A stretch of 64,000 bases of DNA from Toxorhynchites rutilus septentrionalis (Eukaryota > Arthropoda > Insecta > Diptera > Culicidae): contig NC_073745.1 in assembly GCF_029784135.1 (NCBI RefSeq), positions 79,857,569 to 79,921,568 of the forward strand, given 5' to 3'. Below the pieces are notes generated by a model. It had not been told where the DNA came from and ran no database searches. It worked only from the letters and a program-made list of their open reading frames with translations. Of this stretch, positions 54,311 through 63,486 are shown piece by piece (position 1 is the first letter of the stretch; each line of letters begins with the position of its first letter). The position numbers and the translations under genes are program-made.

Positions 54311-55721
54311 ATAAGAATATTAAATCGTAGAAGAACTGTAATAGATTAATTGTCGGACCCTGTAGGACGTAATGTGATGGATTTGTAATACTTCAATCGT
54401 GTATTTATCATTATTGTTTTGTGGTGTCAATCGACCCTATGTCTTTGTAGCCCCTATAAATCATACACTTCTTTGGGATGTTACCAGTCAGACTTTATTT
54501 CCAACTAATCACACCTAATAATACCCCTCCGGCAAAACAAAACGCTTTGCACATAACTGTAATTCCTCCAGTTCGTGAATTATTCAAAATTCCTCCGGTG
54601 AACAACAAAACGATTCCGCAAGCCGTAATGTGCAATTCCGGCCGAGAACGATAATCACCGGTGTGTGCTTAAATACACAAACCTTAAGTATCTCCGTGAG
54701 CGAAAGCGATTCCCCATGATGAAAATTACAGGCCTCTCGCACTCGCGAACTGTCCCGCATGAGTTCGCTGTTTTCCGGCGCCCATACGTATCCCTGCCCA
54801 TTAGGATTAATTATGTAAGATAAATACAGCGTGCGAAGACCTAAACATAAACGCAGTGAAATGATGATCCTTGCGGAAAGAACATTTCATTTCTCGGGCT
54901 TTGTTTTTGTATGCAAGCCCACTGCACGAATGCGCCCGTTTCCTTGGGCGTCCACCTGGCCGGACTCTTTCTCCCAGCAGACAAGTGGGAATCCTCGCTA
55001 TTTGGTCCCCTTCTCCGATGTCGACCGAAGGGAACGAAAAAAAAAATACTAGCAGAAGTCCGCCCCTGCAGCCTCTAAAGAGCCCAGCCAGGAAGTGGAA
55101 GGTGCTGGACGCTCCGCGAAAGCTTATTGAACGTATTAAATTAATGTTTGCTCAGATGATATCACACACGATTTATAAATATTTAATGTCAAATTTATTA
55201 TATTTATTGTTATAGGCTTCAGATACCTGCCGGAATTGCCACCCTCGCCGCCCGGACAGGTATTGCACACTGGCCGGCGGGAATGATGGTGTGTATAAAT
55301 ATTTTGCTCCGTTTCGGCGTGAAGAACCTTCTCCGGTCCTTCCCTTCCGGAAAGCGGTGTGCTTGAAGCTGGGGCGGAAAAATAATCAACTGAAGATGTG
55401 TTTCTGGGTTTTCTCTCTTTCACTTTCTATATCAATATGAAAATTGGAGGTTGGGAATCAGGTAACAGTGCGGTATGGATTTGGTGCTTCTCCGATTTTC
55501 AGTCATTTACTGTAAAAACACCAACAAAAATAAACCAAAAACAATAGAACACTCCTTAAAACTGAATTACACTTCGATGTTATCGGAGAAAGGTTGGTTC
55601 ACAATGCCTACATTACTCTGTGAAACTTGGAATTTTTCAAATTGAATAGTAGCGCTGGATGGCAGGAACGTCAGCATTGTGGCACCGGTCAACAGTGGCT
55701 CATTAAACTTCAATTATAAAA
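54311..55721. other. Single-copy-looking DNA, no gene recognised
   Basis: Bases 54480-55100 are mixed in composition with several ORFs under 115 codons, none recognised. A CTGGCCGGACTC-type GC-rich stretch around 54950-55080 might be exonic, but no splice-flanked frame was found. Confidence 0.4.
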
Positions 55722-55903
55722 AAAAAGACGGGTGGGTAATGTCGGGGACATAACCGGAGTGACATAGGACTATACAAAGGGGACAGCTTTTGTTAAATAT
55801 ATATTTTAAATATATTGTTTTATTTTCTTCTCCTACGTGAATACCTACCTATCTACCTGAAAAATGGATTAGTTTACTGTTTACTCTTTATGAATATGTT
55901 GAT

Positions 55904-55919
55904 GGTTCTGAAAAGAACC
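55904..55919 (-). promoter_or_regulatory. Histone mRNA 3' stem-loop, perfect
   Basis: On the minus strand GGTTCTTTTCAGAACC (perfect stem, loop TTTC) with AAAGAG 13 bases further on. It terminates the H2A relic at 55920-56400. Confidence 0.85.
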
Positions 55920-56400
55920 TTTAGTGTTGTGTTTTTGTTATCACTCGATATTCCCATCTTGTTCGGTTAAACCTTCCTGTTTAGCTATTGCGTTTGCCAC
56001 TCGCAACAGCTTTCACAGTTGGAAAATTTCTTCCCATCCAGCTTGTGACATATTGTTCAGTAAATTACATTTAATGCGACGTGCCGGAGAAACACTTTGC
56101 CACTCACTGAAACTAATTGTTGCCTTGATGAGCGCCGAACCGGAGCTGCTCTGTTCTTGATGCGGGTTTTCTGATTGTCGTGAGCAGCTTTGCAAGCCAA
56201 CTCGAGCACTCCGACGGCCGAAACTCTGTAATCGCTGTTAGGTATACTGGTGCTCCGGCACCAATCCGTTCGGCCTAGTTACCCTTGCGGAGCAATCAGT
56301 GAATGCGACCAACAGGGAACTGGAGACCTGCACGGTTCGAGTGAGACTTTGCCTTTCCCTTAACTTGTCCTCCTTTGTTACGTCCACGATGCCGATGCCG
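55920..56400 (-). pseudogene. H2A: Histone H2A pseudogene, older copy
   Basis: The minus-strand sequence from about 56399 aligns with H2A: a damaged start (atcgtggacgtaac for ATG-TCT-GGA-CGT-GGT), then [26 protein letters not shown], a stop, LLRKGN, a second stop, and [15 protein letters not shown]. After a frameshift, nucleotide similarity continues through ctcgagttggcttgcaaagc. The last third is diverged. Residue conservation is better than in the 48160 copy for the N-terminal half, and the loop region [20 protein letters not shown] is recognisable in full. At least two in-frame stops and one shift make it a pseudogene. Confidence 0.9.
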
Positions 56401-56626
56401 TACAACCACACGGGTTTACGGTTTGAAAGAAAATAAGATATTTTTTTGGGGTCCGCGTGTTTTATACTCTAGCGGTACACACTCACAGGATAGAGACAAA
56501 TCGGCAGACTCAGCCAGAGGGGCGAGTCCAACGAGACGAAAGAATGAGCGTTAAAAGGGAGCGATTGCAAAAAAATACATTCATTACGATTTGTTCGCTC
56601 GTTGGATTCACATGCAGGCTAAAAAG

Positions 56627-56642
56627 GGTCCTTTTCAGGATC
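56627..56642 (+). promoter_or_regulatory. Histone mRNA 3' stem-loop on the plus strand, orphan
   Basis: GGTCCTTTTCAGGATC fits the histone consensus except for one base in the second arm. It is preceded by CTAAAAAG and followed by ACAAAATT and TAAAGAG (56661-56667). No histone coding sequence was found upstream; 56440-56620 has a gttttatactc TATA-like motif at 56459-56469 and little else. It may be the end of a divergent partner gene whose body was deleted. Confidence 0.75.
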
Positions 56643-57093
56643 ACAAAATTATCTTCAATCTAAAGAGTTTACTGTTTTGTTATCACTCGATATCCCCATC
56701 TTGTTCGGCTAAACCTTTCTGTTTAGCGATTGCATTTGCGATGACAGTGGTACAGTGTCGACTTTCAATGTGGGGTCATAATTTGGATCTCTATGTTTAC
56801 AAAAATGTCCAACTAAATAAGTCGCATTACATGTCCGTCCAATTAGCTAAATGTCGAACTAATTGTAAATTACTGTACTTTTAATCTGGAAACAATTTAA
56901 GAATTGGTGAAAATTGAATAATCAGGAAAGTCCCCAACTATCAATAAGCTCAGAACAACTGCCAAATTCACATACTCATCAGATCGTGGCAAACAATTTA
57001 TGAAAAAATCAATTTGTGTTTTATTATTATTTTGGATATTGTTTTAGAAAGCATTGAACTGTATTTCCTTAACTCTGTTTTGAAAGGTTTAAT

Positions 57094-57556
57094 GGCCCTG
57101 AAAAGCACCTTGTTTTATGGAATGGTTGTTCCAATTTAGAAAACTTAGTACTCGTGGTTTTGAAAAAAAACCATTTCGAACGCCCTCGATGCCGCCTTGT
57201 TCTGGATTTGCCACCAAAGCAGTTTGTATAAAGAACAAACTTTTTTCTTCTGCTACCTGATGCCGTTTTGCGATTGCGTTTGCCACTCGCCATTCGCTGC
57301 AACTGCCTGTTGTCTTGATGTCCGCCGAACCGAATGTGTTATGTTCCGAATGCAGGTTTTCTTATCGTCGCGAGCAGCTTTGCCAGCCAACTCGATCACT
57401 TCGGCGGCAGAAACTATATAACGCCGGCTAGGTGGACTGGTACACTGGTACTAACGCGCTCGCCCTAGCTACCCTTGCGGGGAACTCCAGATCAACACGG
57501 TTCGAGCGGGATTTTGCCTTTCCCTTCACTTTTCCTCCTTTACCATGTCCAGACAT
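57094..57556 (-). pseudogene. H2A: Histone H2A pseudogene, second copy in the same HINE
   Basis: The start at 57556 gives MSGHGKGGKVKGKAKSRSN, the H2A tail with a single change (Arg to His). Then RVDLEFP is followed by a deletion of the VGRIHRLL codons, and RKGS-stop-AERV...PVHLAGVI in a shifted frame. Then IELAGKAARDDKKT-equivalent codons and the region aligning to the docking domain. The 3' hairpin is GGTGCTTTTCAGGGCC (57094-57109), weakened by one mismatch. Sister of the copy at 47698-48160; both share the VGRIHRLL deletion, so it predates their separation. Confidence 0.9.
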
Positions 57557-58078
57557 GGCTGCTCAGGTTGGTTTGTTGATGTGTTGTGATGCGAACTGAT
57601 GTGGTGTACGGTTTGAATGAGAATGATCGTTACGGCAGCGGAGCGGGGATTTTTAAGCTGACTGGCTGGCTCGAGAATTACGCATGTGTGAGACTGCGAC
57701 CAATGTTTCGTTCATTTTTTTCTTTTTCCTTTCCAATCGTGCTTCATTCTATTTCGCTGCTGCTCTGGTTGCCCGTTTTGGTCGGTACGATTTGAGGAGC
57801 ACAAAATGGACCAATCAAAAATGGGCACATAGTGCATTTTGACAATGCTTGATATTTCACAATTATTCAATTATTTATCTCAAGAAAAATGAAATGTTAT
57901 TCGTTATGATAGATGCGTAGATATATTTCCTATCAATTGATGCAAAAACCTTTGCGATCTATTGAGAAATGCTCGAGTTATAAGCGTTCCAAATCTTGCA
58001 TTTTTTCCTACTTGTTCAGTGCCTAGATTTCCATTTCACCCCCTATATCTTCCGGTTAGACGTAGTCCTACGTCAAAA

Positions 58079-58820
58079 AATTCAATCGTGTTGCTAGCAC
58101 TAATGGAGGCTAGCTATAGATTCATTGTTGTTGATATTAGAACACACGGAAGAAATAGTGATGGAGATATATTTACCAATTCTAAAATGGGAAGATGAAT
58201 GTGCGAAATGACAAAGTATTTCCAAATATTTTCGCACCTCACTTTATAATCACGGATTAAGCCTTTCCTCTGAAGTTGTACCTCATGAGACCACATCCAA
58301 GGATACAACATGATGATGCAAAAAAACAGCACTACAACTATTGACATTCACGTACAACAGGAGTATCTGAAAATGCTTGACGAATTGACGAATTCGATTG
58401 AAACCAAAGCATGTTGACAAAGTAGTTCTAAGTATATAATTCAATAATTTAAACTGCTCATTCATAGTTGCAAGACGTTGAACCTTGTAACTTGTCAAAT
58501 ATTCCCAATACCGGCGGCAAACTATCTAAATAGATTCAAAATGCAACTTTCTGATAAACTAATAAACTGGTCTACTAGCTACTTCTTCAAGTGCTTCCCA
58601 TGCTCGTTCCTTTTTGTCCGCAATACTGATGTATTGTCTTTGTCTTCTTGATGACCACTGTCGGATTTGAATGGTAAATTACACTACGAAGAAGTCACGC
58701 TTTAAACGTTCCGGCACATGGCGGCTCCGACAAAATATTCTTTACGGCAGTGTCTTTGTCTGAAACGCGTTGCGAATGACAGGATCGGTTCCGCTGTACA
58801 TACACTAGGGTGAATGTATG
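58079..58820. other. Unassigned DNA
   Basis: No gene or repeat recognised apart from short ORFs on the minus strand. AT-rich. Confidence 0.4.
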
Positions 58821-59783
58821 GGAAAAATTTCATCGTCGAATTTCAAAAACCGACATGTACATTTTGTGTATTGGTCCAAAAAAATGATCTGTGCAAAGTT
58901 TCATCTCAATCGCACATGATTTAGGGGTGCCTCAAAGGCACTCAAAGTTTTGATTTTTTCATCCTCGAAAATCTTCCACAAGAGAAGTAAAAGAAATTTG
59001 GAAAATCGATTTTTTTTTACGATGCTAAATGACTTAAATACATGAAACGTCGAGATCTGGTGTAATCTCGAAAAAAAAATTTTGGCCGAAAATCGACCTC
59101 CTGGGACTGAGACCTGAGAGGTAATGAAGATAGAGAAAAAAATAATTATCGAATTTAAAGGACCGACCATGTACATTTTGTTTATTGGTCCAAAAAATGA
59201 CCTGTGCAAAACTTCAGCTCAATCGGACATGATTTAGGGGTACCTCAAAGCACTCAAAGTTTTGATTTTTTGACAACTCAGGCTTAGTCCCAAAAAGTCG
59301 ATTTTCGGCCAAAATTTTTTCGTGATGACACCAGATCTCGACGTTTTATACATTTTTAAGTTATTTGGCATCGAAAAAAAAAATACTATTTTCTAAATTT
59401 CCTTTTTCGAGGATTTTCGAGGATGAAAAAATCAAAACTTTGAGTGCTTTGAGGCACCCCTAAATCATGTGCGATTGAGCTGAAACTTTGCACAGATAAT
59501 TTTTTTGGACCAATAAACAAAATGTACAATGGTCGGTTCTTTAAATTCGATAATTATTTTTTTCCAACCCTTCATGCATTTTTAAGTCATTTGGCATCGA
59601 AAAAAAAATCGATTTTCCAAATTTCCCTTACAACTCCCCCCCACCCTTGAAGATTTTCGAGGATCAAAAAATCAAAACTTTGAGCGCATTGAAGCTCCCC
59701 TGAATCATGTCCGATCGAGCTGAAACTTTGCACAGATCATTTCTTTTTTTGAGCCAATAAACAAAATGTGCATGGTCGGTTTT
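58821..59783. repeat. Four copies of an AT-rich repeat, two in each orientation
   Basis: The block gtacattttgtntattggtcc / gtgcaaagtttcagctcaat / catgatttaggggt / cactcaaagttttgattttt occurs at about 58855-58960 and 59165-59265 (forward). It occurs inverted at about 59420-59540 and 59660-59775. Related pieces lie at 20330-20720. The inverted layout could fold into a long hairpin. No coding sequence. Confidence 0.75.
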
Positions 59784-60562
59784 GACGTAGGACTACGTCT
59801 TTCATTTCTATACCGGGGTGTAAAATCAAAGCTTTGTAAACGAAAGCGTTACGCTGAAAAGGCGACCAAGAAAATTACCAGCATCGAAAAACGGTTCCGC
59901 TTGAGGCATCGGAGTAGCCGCCACACACACATACACGCGCGCAACTCTTTTCGTTTGGTTTGTTATCCAGCATCGCGAAGAATCTGGAAAGATGTTATCG
60001 TTGCTGAAAAATAATGTGCCAGTTCTCCTTGGAATTTAAAAATACATTTAAGCGAGAGAGTTTAATTTAATGATTTCTATCCATATAATACTGCGTCTAA
60101 ATACATTTGGTTTTGTGGCTTTTCAATCAAGTGCAGTTAGCAGGATAGCTTATGAAGATAATTCTTCCCCATCAGGATATTTTCGTATCCAATATTGGAT
60201 GCGCGCGCAACAGAAACAAAAATTTCAAGCTAAGAGAGTTCATTCGCCTCTAGTTTGTCTTCTAAATTGTCATCGTAAACCACACCATCTCGTTTTGAAA
60301 TTTTTCAATCAAGTGCAATTAACAGGAAAGCTTCTGAAGATTATTCTACCCCATCAGTAGAATATTTTCGTATCCAATATTGGATACATAAAACCTTGTG
60401 CCTCCAGCGTAACGCTCTCGTTTTCGAAATCCCCCAAATATTAATTTATACATTCATTCGGAATGGATTCATATTCAATTTCAAACAAACGATCACTGAA
60501 TCAACGATAGTCCTACGTCAACCTTGCGGTTATACCACAGATATAACCCACTTCCTGTTTTT
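59781..60562 (+). mobile_element. Gamma-type HINE, complete, 0.78 kb
   Basis: The 5' end is TTT plus GACGTAGGACTACGTC at 59784-59799, then tttcatttctataccgggg. The 3' end has tagtcctacgtcaacc, the hairpin with arms GGTTATACC and GATATAACC around ACA (60528-60548), and cacttcctg plus a T-run. An internal ttcaatcaagtgca block with a tatccaatattgg segment occurs twice (about 60120-60205 and 60305-60390). The candidate hairpin ccagttctccttggaattt with gcgagagag is at about 60018-60060. Confidence 0.8.
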
Positions 60563-61310
60563 GAAATTTGACATGAATATTTTCGCTGTCACCCTAACAT
60601 ACACATACACATTTAAAATACTTGCAACAATTTTGACTTGTCTTGAAACGTGTCTCGTCGGATAATATAAAACTGGCTTCAGGGAAGCACATCCCGATCT
60701 GCACAAATGTATGCGGATGTAAGAGTATCCGTAGATAGCATGTATCTGCAATGAAGATTTCCCCAAACTCCTTGTTTTAGGAGTCCGTGTTAGGGAAATA
60801 CATTCCGGTCTGCACTAGGATTGGGAGTCCACATTTACATTCAAACATATAACGCATTTTCATTTGATTTTCAACATGAAGGACACAAACAAAACTAGAA
60901 AGCATAGAAAAATGCATTTTCCATTCATCGTGTACCGTCATGGAATTATTCAATTGAATAAATTAAATGAAAATTATTATTAGAAATTCAACAACTGTTA
61001 TATTCTTCCAGGCAAACAATAATCCCATAAAATACCATGCCATACGTTTGGCAAAACAAATCAAAAATAAAAATATTGGTAGTTGTTCCAGTTTTAGAAA
61101 AGAACGCTTCAACTGGACCTGATGTCACCATCCAATTTCGTTTGATATGCGATACATCCAATCATAATGTATCGCATATCAAACAAATCTTAGATTCGAT
61201 TGACATGCAAATCATCAAAATTTGTTTGTAGCGAAACGTTGACATGCATTCAGAAAATCTGTTTTCTATTTTGGCACCCTTACTGTGAGACATAGAGTCC
61301 TATGTCAAAA
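60563..61310 (-). mobile_element. HINE fragment of the GACATAGG type, with 95-bp-like units
   Basis: The 5' palindrome GACATAGAGTCCTATGTC is at 61289-61306 at the right. Two diverged 95-bp-type units lie at about 60690-60820 (ctgcaatgaagatttcccc, gtccgtgttagggaaata). No matching 3' hairpin was found at the left, so it may be truncated by the gamma element. Confidence 0.5.
61140..61184. repeat. Perfect 18-bp-arm palindrome
   Basis: GTTTGATATGCGATACAT at 61140-61157 and its exact complement at 61167-61184 are separated by nine bases. It is the longest perfect short-loop hairpin I noticed in the window. Confidence 0.9.
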
Positions 61311-62339
61311 AAAAGTTGATGGGTCTGAGCCTAGGGGCACGGACGGGATCTTGACATAGGACTGTGATTGTGTGTAGTAATTGCATTTAAATTGAGTTTT
61401 TCATTGTTCAAAATCTGTATTTTTTTCTACATCAAATGGATGCCCTGGAAAAATCGTTTCCTGTATGTACTTGTATCCTTTAAATTGGTTAGATGACATA
61501 ACGTGGTAGAATTCGGTACCGCATTCTGTTCAAAAATGAACACAAAAATACCATTAGAGCCATTACTACCCTTTTCTTCTGTTTATTCAATCATGCAGAA
61601 GAAGACAAAGAGTCATCATGTATCATTTTTGAAACCTATATAAATATAAGCCTGAGTCAAATCAATCTATGACTACAAAAATATATTATAGATAAAAAAT
61701 AGCATTATCTCCTTCATTACCACGTTGTCCGAAACATTGTTTGTAATAACTTTATAGCGCCGCGACCTTACAGGGCGACTGCTCAAGCTATCATAATCTG
61801 ATTTACGTGGGTATACCCTTTCGATCTTCTAAATCAGCAGCCATTTAAATTCATTTATTACATTTTTACATAACCAAACAACATACTCGATATTATGACA
61901 TCCTGGACCACAATTACACAAAATGTTAGTAGTGAGACCTACACGATAAAAACATGAATTGAGCTCATATTGATTGGACAACATACAATATAATATAAAA
62001 TTAATGCGTATTATCGGTAAATGCAGAATAATTCATTTTACGCATCAACTCACATTATGAGCTAACACCCGAATTTAGGCAAAAAGACAGGGAGGAAGCG
62101 AGTGGATAGTGCAATCGAAAGAAAACATTTCACCCAATTCAATCGTCAAATTGTTAACTTTTTTTTACTATATTCACTGTTCATGTTTCAAGCAAAAAAA
62201 ATCTGGATAAATTTCAACACAACATATGTCGCAATAACTATTTTGAGTAATTGGCGTTTGAAAATTCTTAATAAATCGTTACATTGTTCGTAGAGTGGCC
62301 CCCCTATATAGAAATCAAAGACATAGTCCTATGTCAAAA
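61311..62339 (-). mobile_element. HINE of the GACATAGG type, complete
   Basis: It reads leftward. The 5' palindrome GACATAGTCCTATGTC is at 62320-62335 plus A-run. The 3' end at the left has agttgatgggtctg, a degenerate hairpin (arms GTCTGAGCC and GGCACGGAC around TAGG, about 61323-61344) and cttgacataggactgtg. Both ends carry CATAGG instead of CGTAGG, so the two ends belong together. The 1-kb body is AT-rich with no histone relic recognised. Confidence 0.65.
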
Positions 62340-62413
62340 AATTCATCATCATTGGGTGCTCTCTACCCTCTACTACTAGCTGCTGACATTGTTTACGAGT
62401 CTCAAGATCATAC

Positions 62414-62689
62414 TCATATATCCTCGTCTTGACTCCAGCGACTACGCAACTCATCCAGTCTCTGATTTAACTCTGAATGCGGGATAAAGCTTGTTTTCCA
62501 ACCCTTCACAATGAAGACAAATTTACGCGAATTTTTACGAACATTTTTCGCCAACCAATCAGAACGAAGCGCGGGATCACGAAAGAGCGAAAAAAGATAG
62601 AACCTCCCAAGCTTTTGCTGTGAAAAAATACGAATCCGCGTTGTTTTGACAGTGGCTTCTGCCCACATCAGAAAGTTGGAACAAGGCAA
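62414..62689 (-). CDS. Unidentified 91-codon ORF with weak THAP-like pattern
   Basis: It starts MPCSNFLMWAEA. The segment FSLFRDPALRSDWLAKNVRK recalls the F-x-DP-x-LR-x-x-W pattern of THAP zinc-finger domains found in P-element-type transposases and host regulators. The second Cys/His pair of a THAP finger is not visible, however. Acidic C-terminal end (WSQDEDI). Real coding is possible; the family is not established. Confidence 0.25.
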   Translation of the reverse strand: MPCSNFLMWAEATVKTTRIRIFSQQKLGRFYLFSLFRDPALRSDWLAKNVRKNSRKFVFIVKGWKTSFIPHSELNQRLDELRSRWSQDEDI

Positions 62690-62698
62690 TCAAGATAG

Positions 62699-63076
62699 GT
62701 GCTACGAGATATAAAAGAAAATCGCTCAGTTTCACATCGATGGAACGATATAAGCAACATTCAAGCTTGCTGCGGGATAATAAATAATTTTCCGAATTTA
62801 TATTTATACTCTACTGAAATTTTTAATATTGAATTGTATCGAGTTCGAGATATAATTGAACTCACATTTGTGAGTGATATGAATTTGTTTCACCAGAATT
62901 GCCGTTCTGACGTATCCCGTAAGTTTGAATTTATTTACATAGATGGTATCCAAACAACACTAAACATTGGCTACAGTTTCGTCAGCACAGTTGATTGCCG
63001 TTATGAACCAGAACAAAAAACAAAGCTGCAAATTATGCACCATGTCGGTACCACGATCAAAGCATTCCCTGAATAA
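62699..63076 (+). CDS. Unidentified 125-codon ORF
   Basis: The frame is open with protein-like composition (LYRVRDIIELTFVSDMNLF, STVDCRYEPEQKTKLQIM) but begins at a non-ATG codon. So it is an exon, a fragment, or starts at the internal Met in SDMNLF. A GTAAG donor-like site sits at about 62920. No domain recognised, and no relation to the histone elements. Confidence 0.3.
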   Translation: MLRDIKENRSVSHRWNDISNIQACCGIINNFPNLYLYSTEIFNIELYRVRDIIELTFVSDMNLFHQNCRSDVSRKFEFIYIDGIQTTLNIGYSFVSTVDCRYEPEQKTKLQIMHHVGTTIKAFPE

Positions 63077-63486
63077 ATCATATCACATTAGCCGAGCCAG
63101 CTGGCGGAAGCATATGCATAAAGGTTACTAGGTTACTATTTTCAACGACAACTGTTTATTTATTATACTGCTTCAAATACCTTCGACGAAATCAAATGTA
63201 ACCATACCAACGTAAGTAATAACATAAACAAATCCAAACCTTTCGTCTTGCCATTCCTCATACGTCTTTTCTAAATAGTGTAAATTACGAGCCACCTGTT
63301 AACTCCACCTTCTTGGTAAGGACGATAGTTTGACAGATTCGCATGCTTTCGTAGTTCAATGTAAATGACTTCAGCGAAAACATTTTGCAAGGACGAATTT
63401 CGCAAGTGAAAAATGCGCTCATTCTGAAGCAAGTTTAACAAGCTGAAACCATGGACAAAGTCACATTCTGAAAACGCGCGCGAAAA

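Larger units (their letters stand above)
55722..58078 (-). mobile_element. H2A-bearing HINE, largest copy, 2.36 kb
   Basis: It reads leftward. The 5' end at the right is GACGTAGTCCTACGTC (58059-58074). The 3' end at the left has aaaaaagacgggtg, hairpin arms GGTAATGTC and GACATAACC around GGG (55735-55755), and gagtgacataggact. From left to right it holds a histone hairpin (55904), an H2A relic (to 56400), a plus-strand histone hairpin (56627), a second histone hairpin (57094) and a second H2A relic (to 57556). The remaining 500 bases are promoter-like and beta-type 5' sequence. Its left 300 and right 1000 bases match 47011-48668 at about 95% by eye. Confidence 0.8.
62340..63486. other. Single-copy-looking DNA with two unidentified ORFs
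   Basis: Apart from the ORFs at 62414-62689 (minus) and 62699-63076 (plus), no feature was recognised. The two ORFs are divergent and only 10 bases apart, which could be a shared promoter or coincidence. Confidence 0.35.
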
